Of a stretch of 64,000 bases of DNA, positions 1 to 40,331 are shown in pieces; position 1 is the stretch's first letter; every line of letters begins with the position of its first letter. The stretch lies in assembly GCF_963259705.1 (NCBI RefSeq), contig NC_081848.1, positions 51,917,408 through 51,981,407 on the forward strand, read 5' to 3'. The position numbers and the translations under genes were made by a program. This stretch comes from Myotis daubentonii. Lineage: Eukaryota; Chordata; Mammalia; Chiroptera; Vespertilionidae. Below the pieces are notes generated by a model. That model was not told where the DNA came from. It saw nothing but the letters and a program-made list of their open reading frames with translations, and did not search any database.

Positions 1-26984
<26,984 letters not shown>

Positions 26985-27649
26985 CTACATAAAAAAGTAG
27001 TGTTGACCTTTAAGTCTATTCCATGCAGAATAAAAGAGTCACAGAATTTTAAATACTTTCAGGCAATACTGTGACATTTTTTTAAAAAATGATATACAGG
27101 ATTAAAAATACTAGACATATAAAATACCACAAATTAGATTAAAATAAACACCAGAAGTCTTTTTAGATACTTTTCATTTGATCATTGTATTAAATTTGCT
27201 ACCATTCTGCAACCGTTTAATAATGTGCTATTCAGTAAATATGTTTAACTACTATCTGTGTACATCACATTTCCAAGCATCAATATAGTAGCAAAAAAGG
27301 CAAAAACAATTCCAGAAAATGATTCTTTCAGATGAAATTTCACTTAAAATACATTGCTTAATACTGAAAGTTTAAGATGCTTAATAAAGCATCTAGTAAG
27401 ACCAAATACCAATATTGTTATTTCTTTAGCCAAGTTAAAGACCTTGAATAGAAATTCCCTTGAATGGAAATTTAATATTTTCCCCAAATAAAGCATGTAA
27501 GCATCCTGATGTTTCCTTATAGTGCAATTACCACAAAAATATTTTATCAATATGATTCATATATGTTATGTCTTTTCATATGTGAGGTTTGTGACTTATT
27601 TGTACAACAGACGTATGAAATTATAAGAAAACTCAATACCTTTACAAAA

Positions 27650-27800
27650 TACCTGGACTAAGCACTTTAAAGTATATTCACTTTCCAATTTAATCTTCAC
27701 AATCACCTTACATGTAGGCATTATAATCTCTATGTACATAATAGAAAATAGTCTCAGAAGTTTAGCAATATTGCTAAAGGTCACAATGTTTATAAATGGC
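27650..27800 (-). mobile_element. MIR fragment
   Basis: Reverse of MIR 3' part (ACTAAGCACTTTAAAGTATA, then TTGCTAAAGGTCACA). Old. Confidence 0.55.
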
Positions 27801-28340
27801 AGGATTATAAATGAAAATGAGAATTTATTATACAGAATCTTCATCTCGAAAAATACTCTGACTATAGTATTTTATTTGGAAATAGGTCAGATTTGACATT
27901 TAGAGATTGCAAACACCAAAAGAAAAACCAAACATAATTAAACAATTTGAACAAAGTTATGTTAAGTCAGACTAGAACCAAGGTTTCCTGATACTCCTAT
28001 ACCTGTACACTTTCTATAAACTTTTCCAAGTTGGATTTGATAGAAGTGAGGAGGAGATGTGCATAAAAGTCAAAGGGAACCCAGAATTAAAAAAAGACTG
28101 TATTTTCCTGAGTTTTATAAAGTTTACCAGTACAATTTCACACACAAAAAAATGGCAAAGATAAACTCATTAAAATTGTAAGTCTATCTCAGAACTCATT
28201 AAAAGAAACCCTTTCGTTTTAAAGATACTATTTTGCTATGTTTATACTTTTTTCATTATAGTTACTTAGTACTTTTTTTTACAAAAACAATTAAAAATCT
28301 TATAAGTGACATATGCAATACTTTCAACAATAAAGAATTA

Positions 28341-28690
28341 TCCTATATAATAAAAGGCTAATATGAAAATCGACTGAACAGTGGTATGACCAGTCACTAT
28401 GATGTGCACTGACCACCATGGGGCAGATGCTCAATGCAGGAGCTACCCCCTGGTGGTCAGTGCGCTCCTACAGGAGGAGCACCACTCAGCCAGAAGCCGG
28501 GCTCATGGCTGGTGAGGGCAGCAGTAGTGGCAGGAGCCTTTCCTGCCTCCACAGCAGCGCTCAGGACCCCTCAGGAGATGTCCGAGCGTGCCTAAGCCGG
28601 CAGTTGGACATCCCCCAGGGAGTCCCAGACTGCAAGAGGAACCCCCCTCCCCTTCCTCCAGTGCACGGATGTCGTGCACTGGGCCTCTAG
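28341..28690 (+). mobile_element. HeliBat Helitron, complete
   Basis: TCCTATATAATAAAAGGC start, GTGCACGGATGTCGTGCAC hairpin and GGGCCTCTAG end; A^T insertion (ATTA before, TTTT after). Sits in an L1 3' tail (CAATACTTTCAACAATAAAG). Confidence 0.93.
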
Positions 28691-29054
28691 TTTTAAATAA
28701 ATAAAAATACAATTATTTTTAAAAGAAAAAGAAAATCTTGTAAGTGAACATTTAAATATAATAAATACATAAATAAGTAGGTAGGTCAATGAAATAAAAA
28801 TAACAGAAAGGAGAAAGGAGAATAATTGCATAATGGCTAATTTGAATCCTAAGCAAATGTCACACAGTCCATTTGCTGAATAATACTGGAAAAGAAACCT
28901 ATTTTCTTAAGGATCGCTGAAAAACTGAAAATTAATTGTGTATTAGATGACATAAAAACTATAAAATTATTTTGAAAACAAAAAATATTCTCAAGCTCAT
29001 TTGAGTTTTTAGTTATAAAAATAAAAATATATTTACTAAAAAGGAAAGTTTTTG

Positions 29055-29250
29055 CCCTGACTGATGTGGCTCAGTGGTTGAACACTGACCTAGGAACCAA
29101 GAGGTCATGGTTCGATTCCCCATCAGGGCACATGCCTGGGTTGCAGGGGGCGTGCATGAGGCAGCCAATCAATGCTGTTTCTCTCTAGTTGATGTTTCTC
29201 TCTCTCTATTCCTCTAAAATCAACATTAAAAAAATAAAAAAGATTCTGTA
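29055..29250 (+). mobile_element. Ves SINE
   Basis: Head GCCCTGACTGATGTGGCTC; shortened middle. Confidence 0.88.
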
Positions 29251-31240
29251 GAATGATATTTAGAGCATTTTCTCCTTATTTCATAGGTCTTCCAGTAAAC
29301 TATTTCAGGCATTAACATTTCTTTACAAGAGTATTTTTTCTCCTCCTAACCCATACCTGTAACCCTATGAATAAGATAGACACAAATGTCCATTGAGAGA
29401 AAGATCCTAAATCATGGGATGCAGTGACTAAAAAATATAACCACAAGGAATGGATAAGGTAAATTCAGATTCCCATTTTCCACCCTTTTACAGTGTGTGG
29501 CACATCTAGCATCAGGGAAATTCCAGTATGTCTTCATAATCAATCTTATTGAAATTAACAAGCATGTATTTTATAGCCAGCCACAAGAAAATAAAGAATG
29601 TTCAGATAAAGGCTATCAAAAAAGAAAAATAAATTGAAAAATCACATTTCTATTTCATTTGTCAATAAAACTTGGTTATCACCATGTGAGAGTTTTCTCT
29701 CTGAAACTATTGTAATTTAACCTATTTATGAATAACTAGAAAGCAGCAAAAGGAAGGCAATTAGTATAGGCAGTTCATTTGTGCAGGAACCTGCAGTTTA
29801 GATGCATGCTCAGTAAAGGTATGAGTGAAATAGGGAAGGTACTCATAAAGAGGACATCTGCAATACTTCCAACAATAAAGATAAAAAAAATAAAAAAATA
29901 GGGAAGGTATTTGTTTGTCAGTCACACCTGGGAACAGGTCATTGGCCAGAATAAGCATGGCCACTGTAAGCAGAGAAAGATGAGACATTTAATCTCCTGA
30001 ACAAAGGAGTTCACTCTTGTGCACTTGGGACTCTTGTTGCAGGGGACCTGCTAGCTTGGTTCTCTCTGAATTTGCCCAGATGGCCCACAACTATACAGAT
30101 CCCATCGACTGCAACTAGGCTAAACCAGACCAAGCTCCACCATGGAATGAAAGCTTTGGACATGGGCTTTTCATCTAGCTCTACTGAATCCCCAGCTGCA
30201 CACCTTCCAGGACTGGATTAAGGGAACTGGGACTTTTCAAACCCAAGGATATAATTTTACATCAATAAAAATCACTCATCTTCCCATGTAAGTCTCAGAA
30301 AATTCTTTTTCTCAAAATACCATAAGGACCTCACTCCCAACAGCAAACAGAGAAAAACCATCCACACATTTCTTTGATAACATCCCCACTCCTCACTCTC
30401 AATAGTCTGGAATACAAGCATACTAAAAACAAATGAAAGTTGGAGATATCTGAAAATAATATGCCTGTGTTTGCATATACATGCTAGTGAATTTTAAAAG
30501 TATCAATAAACTATACCTATAACTACAAATACATAAAAGGTAAATCATACATTATATACTATTTTGAAATGTCTAATGATCTATTTTAACCACTCTGTCC
30601 CATACTAAATGACATTATATTGATCTTATTCATTCAAGCACTTATTGAACACCTACTACAATATGCCAAGCAATTGACAAGAGGCTGAAGCAAGTCAGAC
30701 ATTGTTCCTGTTCTCAAAAAACCCACTCTAGTGAGAGAAAAGACTCCACCAATGGCTCCATTTACCATTTCACCCATCTCTCCCTCCTACCTGGATAGTT
30801 CTTATACTGTTACTCCACCCTGAAGTCATGCATGACATCTCTTTTCCCTACAGCAAATATACTTCAAAATTTTCTTCGCTTCCCGTTCATAAAGCTACTT
30901 GCCTTCATTTAAAACCCTTAACAGCCATCAATAGGTCTCCTGGTTGACCTCTTTACCACCCTTCAATTCTGTATTTGCTCCGCTGTAATGAGAATTACCT
31001 TTCTAAAAATGTTTAATGGCTTTCCATTTCCTCTAAACTCTTTACCATTAAAAAGTTCCTTCAAAATCTGACACTTGGATACCCAATGTCTACTTTATAT
31101 TAGGCAAACTAAAGGTTTTTATTGTTTGGATCTTGTAATTAACAAAAAATAATTACTGGACTATTAAAAACAAAGTTCTTAAAAAATGTCATAGAACATT
31201 AATATTTTTAGGCATGATAAAAAAAAAATAATATAAACTC
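29251..31240. other. BTBD10 intron 1 stretch with old repeats
   Basis: No gene. 30620-31080 resembles old L2/MIR-type repeat; about 29855-29895 is a short L1 tail. 29940-30270 is less AT-rich and could be an old LTR, but I cannot classify it. Confidence 0.4.
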
Positions 31241-31375
31241 TGCCCGGCTGGCATGGCTCAGTGGTTGAGCGTCAACCTATGAAACCAGGAAGTCACGGCT
31301 CAATTCCCAGTCAGGGCAGATGCCTGGGTTGCAGGCTCGATCCCCAGCAGGGGGATTGTTACAGTAGGCAGTCAA
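31241..31375 (+). mobile_element. Truncated Ves SINE
   Basis: Head GCCCGGCTGGCATGGCTC; 3' half missing after CAGCAGGGGG. Confidence 0.8.
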
Positions 31376-31499
31376 ATATTAACAACAGAGCAGAGAGCAA
31401 AGGAACCAGACATCTGATTAAGTAGAAAAACACAACTTTACAGTCACCCCACAGGAGAAAACATCATCGTTCTGCCAAACAAAACAAAACATCAAGTAG

Positions 31500-31695
31500 G
31501 GCCCCATCAGTGTGGCTCAGTGTTTGAGCATGGACCCATGAATCAGGAGATCAAGGTTTGATTCCCTGTCAGGGCACATGCCTGGGTTGTGGGCTCCAGT
31601 ATGGGGCATGCAGGAGGCACCAATCAATGATTCTCTCTCATCATTGATGTTCTATCTATCTCTCCCCCTCTCCCTTTCTCTGAAACCAATAAAAA
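31500..31695 (+). mobile_element. Ves SINE
   Basis: Head GCCCCATCAGTGTGGCTCAG; Helitron inserted at its tail. Confidence 0.88.
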
Positions 31696-31904
31696 TCCTA
31701 TATAATAAAAGCCTAATATGGTAAGTGTCCAGTCTCTGGTCATCCTTTCAACCAATCAAAGCGTAATATGCTAATGATATGCTAAGGCTGCTCAACCACT
31801 TGCTATGACATGCACTGACCATCAGGGGGCAGACAATAGACCAGTCAACCAGTCACTATGATGTGCACTACCCACCAGTTATGGTGGGTAGTCGCCTCCC
31901 AGGC
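31696..31904 (+). mobile_element. HeliBat Helitron, 3' truncated
   Basis: TCCTATATAATAAAAGCC start; internal CACTGACCATCAGGGGGCAG typical of HeliBat. The CTAG end is missing; a 9-bp-stem hairpin (CTACCCACC / GGTGGGTAG) lies near 31868-31891. Confidence 0.75.
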
Positions 31905-32393
31905 AAGTATCTTCCCTGACAAGGTCAACCTTTACCTTAATTGAGCTTATTGTCTTTTTGCATATTATTAAAATGTCAGGTTAACTTCTAACTTCTCTTT
32001 CTTCCAGACCCCTCAGGGCACCACCAAATGCCCTGGGAGCCAGAATAGATACCACAAATTATTTCATTGTTATTGTTATCATGTTTGACTGTTAACTATC
32101 CTGTACCCACCTACAGAAGTGTCTATCATTTTACTCTTTATCCAATCCCAGAGGTCCCCCCCACAGCACCCCCTTTGTTTTCTCCCACCTCTCTTATCTA
32201 TCACCAATGGATTCCAGGTAACCCACCTATGTCTCCTCCTTTGATTGCAATGTATATAAGAAGATGAAAAACCGCAGTTCTCTGGGGCATTATCCCAATC
32301 TGTTGAGATTCTGCTTCCTGGCAATTGTCAAAAGTTTGGCTCAAATAAACTCACAAAAATTCTTTACAGGTTTGAACGTTTTTACGTTAACAG
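31905..32393 (+). mobile_element. Possible solo LTR of an endogenous retrovirus
   Basis: U3-R-U5-like order: TATATAAGAAG near 32250, CAATAAACTC-like signal near 32344, then ACGTTAACA at the right edge. No viral genes beside it. Target duplications are not clear, so this is tentative. Confidence 0.35.
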
Positions 32394-32395
32394 CA

Positions 32396-32690
32396 TTATA
32401 AGTGAAAAAAGACAGACTCAAAGGTTCCATACCATATAATTCTGTACAGTCTCAAAAAGACAAAAAAAAACAACAACAACTATAAGGATAGAGAACAGAG
32501 CAGTCATGGGTTAGGGTTGAGGGTACTACTACTACACAGGGACAGCACAAGGTAATTTTTTTTTTTTGGGGGGGGGGGAATCATGGAACTATTCTGAATC
32601 TGGATAGTGGTGGTATGCCTTTGTCAAAACTCATAGAACTTTACACCAGAAAAGGAATTTTATTGTGCATAACTTTAAAAAGAAATTTTA
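32396..32690 (+). mobile_element. Old L1 3' end
   Basis: TGGATAGTGGTGGTATGCC and CATAGAACTTTACACCAGAA are typical of mammalian L1 3' regions. Confidence 0.6.
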
Positions 32691-32934
32691 AAAAAGAAAA
32701 AAAAATCAGAGATATCAAACACATTAGAGGTATCGAATACATTAGCATCACATAATTACACCACTTTTTGATCAAAACCCCAAGTCATACTGCCCCCATT
32801 ACCATCCCAAGCATACTTAACCAATAAGCTATCTTCCCATTGCCAAAAATGACATACAAAAACTCTTGATAATAAAAACTGGTAAGAACTTTTCTACTTC
32901 TGCCACAATAGTAAGTGACTAAGAGAAAAGATTT

Positions 32935-33130
32935 TGGAATCAGATAAAACTAGTTGTATGACTTTGTACAGGCTTCTTAACCCCCAAGACCTCAATTTAC
33001 TTAAATGTGAAATGAAGAAAATTACACAACTCTCATTACCATTATTTTATATATTACTACTATAACTTCCAATCAAATTGTTGTAAAGAATAAGACAGGA
33101 TACTGTAAACAACAACACAGTGATAGGCAC
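32935..33130 (+). mobile_element. MIR fragment
   Basis: TTGTATGACTTTGTACAGGC and downstream segments resemble the MIR core. Old. Confidence 0.55.
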
Positions 33131-33495
33131 ATTGCTGACTTTCTTTAGACCACTGAATATAAATTTTGCATATTTCATTAGTACATTCATCACTTTCTAT
33201 TTGCCTTTTGAACTCACAGAATTCCTAAATAACCACTCAACATTAGAGCACCTGTAATGTGTTAGATGATTGAAATAAAAAATGAATATGCTATCCATGT
33301 CCTGGTTTAAAAACAAACAGGTAACTACCATATATGCCAGCATGATTAGAAGCAAAATATCAGAACCTTTTCTACCAAAAAAGTTATTTTTCCACTAAAT
33401 GCTTCATTTTAAGGAATCTAATATTTCTTCAGACAAAATACTTGCTCACAAAGGAAGACTCTCAATATTATAGGTAGTGTTCCATTTTATTTTTT

Positions 33496-33704
33496 TAATA
33501 TATTTTTATTGATTTTATAGAGAGAAAGGGAGAGGGATAGAGAGAGTTAGAACCATCGATGAGAGAAACATTGATCAGCTGCCTCCTGCATCCCCCACAC
33601 TGGGGATGGAGCCTGCAACCAGGGCATATGCCCTGACCAGGAACTGAACCATGACTGCCTGGTTCATAAGTCGCCTCTCAACCACTGAGCCATGCCAGCT
33701 GGGC
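33496..33704 (-). mobile_element. Ves SINE
   Basis: Minus-strand copy of the TATGAACCA-head subfamily. Confidence 0.9.
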
Positions 33705-33924
33705 TACATTTTTATAATTACTCAAAAAACCTACTTTTATAAGTAACTTTTGTAAATACTTACTATAAGACAATTTTTAAATCAATAAGCATTCAAGGCT
33801 ACTGCTAAATATCATTCACTAGGGAAGGAAAGATGATCAAAGATATCACACCACTTTTCTTCTAAAATGACACTATTTCCCTTTCTTAATATGATTTGAG
33901 TTCAACTAACTTGAACAGCTATAC

Positions 33925-34521
33925 CAAGCAGGTCAAACTCAAAGGCTAACATGTTTAAGTTTATGTGGGCTGCAAAAAAAACAAAAGCTTCAATTTTCAT
34001 AGAAACGTAGTTTTATCTCGATAGAGACATGCTGAATACAAAGGGCTGAAATAAATGAGTAATCATTAACATAAAATAGAACATTTTAATAAAAATTAGT
34101 ATTTTTTTCTTGAACATTAACTTACCAAACATTGAAACTGCACAAATAAATAAGCATAACGCAAACAGACCTATTTTTCTTGTTCTCCAAAAGAGAAATA
34201 TTTCCTGTTGTGCACACCAAACAAGTCAGTCCAAGACTAATGACGTGGTAATTGGCTGCTAAAATATTCACTGCTAGTATTAGTGGAGAGAAATGGTGCA
34301 CCTGCACCTAAGGGTGATGAATGCAACACGAGTACAGTAATCAGTCATTAGCAAACGTTGTAGTTCGTTATTAATAATTATGTATAACAGGATATTGTAA
34401 AAATTAAGTTATGAAATTTTTATTAAAACATTCCTTACATACCGTCGTTATATTGGCTGGGCCGCAAAAATATTTGTTGTGGGCCGCATGCAGCCCGTGG
34501 GCCGAGAGTTTGACATGCTTG
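33925..34521. mobile_element. hAT element, 597 bp
   Basis: CAAGCAGGTCAAACTC start, GAGTTTGACATGCTTG end; 8-bp target duplication AGCTATAC / AGCTACAC (one mismatch). Same family as the 74-bp element at 1645-1718. Confidence 0.9.
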
Positions 34522-34556
34522 AGCTACACCTATCTATGTACATAAATAATGCACAA

Positions 34557-34760
34557 AGCCCTAGCTGGTTTGGCTCAGTGGATTAAGCATCAGCCTGGGG
34601 ACTGAAGGGTCCCGGGTTTGATTCTGGTCAGGGGCACATGCCCAGATTGTGGGCTCGATCTCCCATGGGGGGTGTGCAGGAGGCAGCCAATCAATGATTC
34701 TCATCATTGATGTTTCTATCTCTCCCTCTCCCTTCCTCTCTGAAATCTATATTAAGAAAT
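34557..34760 (+). mobile_element. Ves SINE
   Basis: Head GCCCTAGCTGGTTTGGCTC, full length. Confidence 0.92.
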
Positions 34761-35040
34761 TCTAAATAATGCACATATATTTTCACACCAGTACTATGTA
34801 TATACTACATACACACAAAAAATAAAAATGAAAAGAAGTTCTATTGTTTTCTTCACATGGCACAATGAACAAGTTTTTCATATACTCCCAGAAGTACATG
34901 CAACCCAGTAGGGAGATCACTGGAATAAACCACTCAGAATCAGGAGACTTGGAGACCTGCTTTCCCACTAGCAACCAATATCTTTTATCAAAATCAAGTA
35001 AGGGGAGATATATGTCATCAGTTTGGTTCAAATAAGCTTT

Positions 35041-35290
35041 TTTGTTGTTGTTGTTAACCCTCACACAAGGATATTTTTCCATTGATTTTTAGAGAGTGGA
35101 AGGGAGGGGGAGGGACAGAGAGAGAAAAATATCTATATAAGACAACATATCAATGATTGGTTGCCTCTCGCAGGCACCCTAACCAGGGCCAGAGGTCAAG
35201 CCTGCTCCTTGAGGTAGGTGACCTTGACCGGAATCGAACCTGGGACCTTAAGTCCCCAGGCCAACACTCTATCCACTGAGCCAAACAGGG
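35041..35290 (-). mobile_element. Ves SINE
   Basis: Minus-strand copy, GTT-rich tail at the left, ends CCAAACAGGGCTC. Confidence 0.85.
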
Positions 35291-35925
35291 CTCAAATAAA
35301 CTCTTACAAAATAATCTTTTTTAAATCAGGTAAGGGAAGGCTTAATCTGAATTTCAGTTTTCTCTTTGAAAAATTAGAAGATTAGTGAATTTCAAAATTA
35401 TGGTTTTATAATACCACTAGTCTCTAATAACTAAATATTCTTTTAAAAGAGAAACCCTAGCAATTTGGACAGTTCAACAAGAAGGAAACAATAGTGCCCC
35501 ACAGTTACTCATCTTATAGGAATTTCTTTAAGCAAACTAAATTAACAAATGAAGAGCCAAAAGGATGGAACAGATTGTATTGCTTGCTCTCTAGATGTGA
35601 GAAAAATCAAAGCAAACTGCCCCAAATGAAATAATTACCTTTAAAATAATTCAGCACTACTTGTATGACCATCCATGAATTTTAAAAAAAATTATAAAAA
35701 TGTTCTGTTGCACAATCTTGTGCCCAAGAATCTTCTTCAGTCATCTGGGCTTTAAGATTTATTTTTAAGATGACATTTAATGTAGCCTACAAATAGAAAA
35801 CTCAGGATAGTTTTCTACTTATTTGCTACTAGCAATGGCAGTCAAAAACCTTAAAGGAAAAAAACCCAAATAAAAATAAAATGGCTTTATGTCTAAGAAG
35901 TAGATAGCAATATCCCAATAGATTA

Positions 35926-36136
35926 TTTTTTTAAATATATTCTATTGATTTTTTACAGAGAGAAAGGGAGAGTGTTAGAAACATCGATGAGAGCGAAACA
36001 TTGATCAGCTGCCTCCTGCACATCTCCCACTGGGGATGTGCCCGCAACCCAGGTACACGCCCCTGACAGGAATCGAACCTGGGACCTTTCAATCCACAGG
36101 CCGACGCTCTATCCACTGAGCCAAACCGGTTTCGGC
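35926..36136 (-). mobile_element. Ves SINE
   Basis: Minus-strand copy with target duplication CCAATAGATTATTTTTT at both ends. Near-consensus. Confidence 0.92.
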
Positions 36137-36514
36137 CCAATAGATTATTTTTTAAATGCCACACCATCTCTCTCTTCAATCTATTCTCCCTTCCCTTTTT
36201 TCTACTATTCCACCTGGCATTCAAATTATATAGAATACCAGGTACCAATCAATGGAAGCCAACATGAAAGCAAGAAAATGAAAAGGTCTATTGTTCAGTA
36301 TTGACTAGAATTTTTTTTAAAAAATCTTTGTAACTGACAATGGAAGAGTCATACTGGCAAGGCTGTAAATTCTACACTTTAAATTTGTTCCCTCTAAATG
36401 AAACAGCTACATGTAAATTTATTTGATATATGTGTTTTCAGATCACTGGCAAGAATACCATTTTCTAAGAATAAATCAGAACAAAATGTTAACAAGTTAT
36501 ACTTATTTTACTAT

Positions 36515-36680
36515 TTACATAGCACTTTTATATATTTTATTTCATTTCATTCTTAAATTCTTAACAATAATGTTATATCTCCACTTTTCCTGGGAGGAAA
36601 TAAAAGCTCAGGAAGGTTAAGTAACTTTTATGTCATAAAGTTAAAAGTTGGCTTTAAACCCAGATCTAAATGATCCCAAA
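36515..36680 (-). mobile_element. MIR fragment
   Basis: Reverse of the MIR 3' part (AGCTCAGGAAGGTTAAGTAA). Old. Confidence 0.65.
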
Positions 36681-36997
36681 TAAGGTATTCCAAGCAAAAA
36701 AGTATGATTACAATTTTATTCATAGTTTCTAATCAAGTAGTATTACAATCAGAGACTCACTATGACAGAATCTCATCCCCAAATACTCTTAATTTCAGTT
36801 TGTGACAAAAATACTACTAGATCACTCAACTACAAAGATAAAAATAAATATCAAGTTATCAGATATTTTATATTTTAAACAGAAAAATAAACTATTAAGG
36901 ATAAAGAAAGATGCTTTTACATGGAACAGGCTGACGAATTTCAGAGGGGGGATGAGTGGATGGGTGGGCGTGATTAACCAAGGAACTTAAATGCATA

Positions 36998-37364
36998 CTA
37001 GAGGCCCGGTGCATGAAAATTCATGCACGGGGGCGGGAGTGTTCCCTCAGCCTGGCACCCCTTGGGGGATGTCCAACTGCCAGCTCACAGTCCGAGAGCC
37101 CTTGCTCCTTACCACCGCCCACTCACTGCTCACCGCTCAGCTCACTGCTCCTTAGCGCTGCCTCAGAGGCGGGAGCGCCCCCGCAGCTGCATTCACCAGC
37201 CATGAACCTGGCTTCTGGCTGAGCCGTGCTCTCCCTATGGGAGAACACTGACCACCAGGGGGCAGCTCCTGCATTGAGCGTCTGCCCCTGGTGGTCAGTG
37301 CGCATCACAGCAGTGGTGGTTCAGCATTCGGTCGATTTGCATATGAGGCGTTTATTATATAGGA
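36998..37364 (-). mobile_element. HeliBat Helitron, both ends present
   Basis: Minus strand runs from TCCTATATAATAAACGCC (37364) to GCCTCTAG (36998), with the GCATGAATTTTCATGCACC-type hairpin. Inserted in an L1 3' end. Confidence 0.9.
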
Positions 37365-37490
37365 GGCTATGCATAGCCCATGGACACAGAGTGGTGAATG
37401 CCTGTGAGGGGCGGGTGCGGGGTGGAGTGGTTGGGAGGGGTCAATGGGAAAAAACAAAGGAAACATCTACAATACTTTGAACAATAAAGT
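37365..37490 (+). mobile_element. L1 3' end, right of a Helitron
   Basis: AGCCCATGGACACAGAGTGG and a terminal CAATACTTTGAACAATAAAG match the L1 end at 16930-17070. Confidence 0.8.
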
Positions 37491-37614
37491 TAAATATATA
37501 TAAAAGAAAGATGCTTTTAAAGGCAAAGATCGCTTTCAGCATATTACAATCTTCAGAAATCTACTGTGACTTAAGATCACATATTTGACATAAAATCTTT
37601 CCTCTTTTCAAGTA

Positions 37615-38323
37615 CAATAGTCCCCCTCCCTCCCCTTATCTGCAGTTTCGACTTCCATGGTTTCAATCACTACCCAGTCCAAAATATTAAATGGAAAATT
37701 CCAGAAATTCATAAGTTTTAAGTAGTGTGATGAAACCTCTCATCATCCTTGGGATGTGAATCATCCCTCTGTCCAGCACAACCACACTGTATACACTACC
37801 TGCCCATTAATCAATTACTAACAGCCTTCTTGATTATCCGAGTGACTGTATCTTGGTGTTTGTGTTCAAACAACCTTTACTTTACTTAATATTGGCCCCA
37901 AACTACAAGAATAGTGATGCTGGCAATTCAGATATACCAAAGAGAAGCCATAAAGTACTTTTTAAGTGAAAAAGTGAACATTCTCAATAAGAAGAAAAAA
38001 AACTTATGCTGAGGTTGCTGAAATCTACAGTAAAAATGAAATCTTCTATCCATGAAATTGTGAAGGAAAAAGAAATTCATGCTGTCACACCTCATACTGC
38101 AAATGATGGCCACAGTACATGATAAGTGCTTAGTTAAGATGGAAAATGCATTAACTCTATGGGTGGAAGACATGAACAGAAAACATGTAGCCAGGTATGC
38201 ACTTAAGCACATGTGCACATGCGTGCGTGTGTGCATGTGTGTGTATGGTTTGTTACAACCTGAGCTTTCAGGCATCCACTGGGGGTCTTGGAATGTATCC
38301 CCCTAGATAAGGGGGGACTACTG
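37615..38323 (+). mobile_element. Tigger (Tc1/mariner-pogo) DNA transposon, internally deleted
   Basis: Ends CAATAGTCCCCC and GGGGGGACTACTG with TA flanks. The interior retains the start region of a pogo-like transposase (GGCCCCAAACTACAAGAATA and following) with many breaks, then jumps to the right end. Confidence 0.88.
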
Positions 38324-38325
38324 TA

Positions 38326-39987
38326 CTCATCTCATTGTATTCCCACAACCTGCAACTAACATTTGCCAACCTCTTAATCCTCTCCTAGAAAGCATCTCTT
38401 TGAATGCTGATTGCTTACCTTCTATCTCTGAATTCTATATTAACACCTGCTTAGCAAGGTAGGTCACAGTTTCAAGGATGCTAAACTAAACCACAGCACA
38501 CCAACATTAGCTTGACCCCTCATAAACATTCTATCCAAGAAGAATAAAAAATTCTAAGTGTATTAATGAACATCTATAACAACCTTTACCTCCATTACGA
38601 TGGGTTCACAACCAACCAAGAAACAACGTAATAAAGGAGTCAGATGAAGATACAAATATGGCTGAAACCAGTGACCAAATTAATTTCAATTGCAAATTAA
38701 ACTTAGAAGCATTTGCTTCTTCCTCACAGGGTCCAGTCTGCTCAAATAAATCTACCATTTAGAGTAATAAAGAAATGCATATCCTAAGAATTGGGTGCTC
38801 CAAAATAGAGCCAGAAGGCACTGTGCAAAAAAGCATACTCAATTCCTCCTAACATCATTTAATGCTCCCTTAGGAAGCCATCTGAGGGGGTATAAAGAAG
38901 GGGGAAAGATACTTATCAGAAAGAACTTCCTAGTTTACAAGTCATGGTAGAAACAAGCAGAGAGGAAAATGATGGCTCCCCCTAAACAAATATAACCTCC
39001 ATAACTATACAACAAATTCAAACATAATCTGCTCCTGTTTCACTTCCTATACCAGAGAGGCAGGGATTGGATGAAAATATTAGACTAGCTTGACCTGTAA
39101 AGACTAGGCTAAAAAAGAAAATCAAGGCAGCAAACTCCCCAAAGTAGTCCTGGCTAAAAACTAATGTTCTTTGTATAGCCTTTTGCATTAGTTATGATCA
39201 ATCTAGTCGTAAAAAGTAGAGCTCTTTGTAAAACTGCAATGTAGACAGAAAGGTATTTAACCATTTTATCTTCCTTTTCAAAACTCTTTCCCTCACCTAG
39301 CCTCCTTTCTCACCCTTACACCCCAATAGAAGACACTGACCTTGCCTTCTGCATCCTACAGTCCACTTCTTTCTTAGGTCTGATCACTATATTCCCATTC
39401 CCCACAGTCCAACTAAGTATGAATTAATTAAAGTACTTCATATTAATAAGTAAATGTGGCTTAACCCCCCATGGTTCAATTCCACAAATATTATTAAATT
39501 CTACTATACATATAAGGCACTGTGTTTAATTTACCAAAGTACAAGAAAAAAATACTTTAATTCAATCTTTTAATGGACAATTAAGAGAGACACATGAGTG
39601 TCTGCTTCACATCACACTCTCCCCATCCCATTTCTTTACATCCTGATGACCCTTCTCCCCACCCCCCCACCCCCCCACCCCATCCCACGAGTCATGGAAG
39701 AATTTCCAAGGATTCAAAATTGCTTCCAGTAACAGTCAATTAGTGGGAAAATGTGGATGGTATAGTATAGCAAACATTAAACATTCAAAACCATAGCTGA
39801 GTAGAAGAGGGTCTCCTGGATTTAATTTTACATATTAATTGCAAGTACAATTAAGGGCTTCTCAATAAATCAATTTCCTTACAAGATACCTTTAATTTAC
39901 CTCTGCTCAGAACCCTGAGTTATTAAACCATAAATACTGAAAGTTTTTTTTCTTTCGGTTATTTCCAGTTAAAATGTTAATAAATAA
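38326..39987. other. BTBD10 intron 1, repeat-poor stretch
   Basis: No gene recognised; a short C-rich run at about 39659-39680. Confidence 0.5.
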
Positions 39988-40260
39988 GATCCAGCTGGCA
40001 TGGCTCAGAGGTTGAGCTCGACCTATGAACCAGGAGGTCACAGTTTAATTCCAGGTCAGGGCATCTGCAGGCTTGACACCAGTGTGGGGAGTGCAGGAGG
40101 CAGCCAATCAATGATTCTCATCACTGATGTTTCTCTCTCTCGTGGATCTCCCTTCCCCTCTGAAATCAATAAAATAAAATCAATGTTAATAAGGACCAGT
40201 TCAGAAAAAATAAAAAAAGAAAAAGAAAAAAAAAGAAGAAGAAAAAAAAAAAAATAAGGA
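39988..40260 (+). mobile_element. Ves SINE with A/G-rich tail
   Basis: Head CCAGCTGGCATGGCTCAG. The tail region contains AATAAGGACCAGTTCA twice (about 40189 and 40253), apparently a local duplication around an AAAAGAAAA run. Confidence 0.85.
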
Positions 40261-40331
40261 CCAGTTCAATTTGCCCTACTTTATTTAAAGATTATTAAAC
40301 TCGGCTGTTAAACTTATCTAGTGTTTTGTTT

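Noticed and set aside
38079..38306. 75-codon open frame
   Set aside because: Part of the broken Tigger transposase region.
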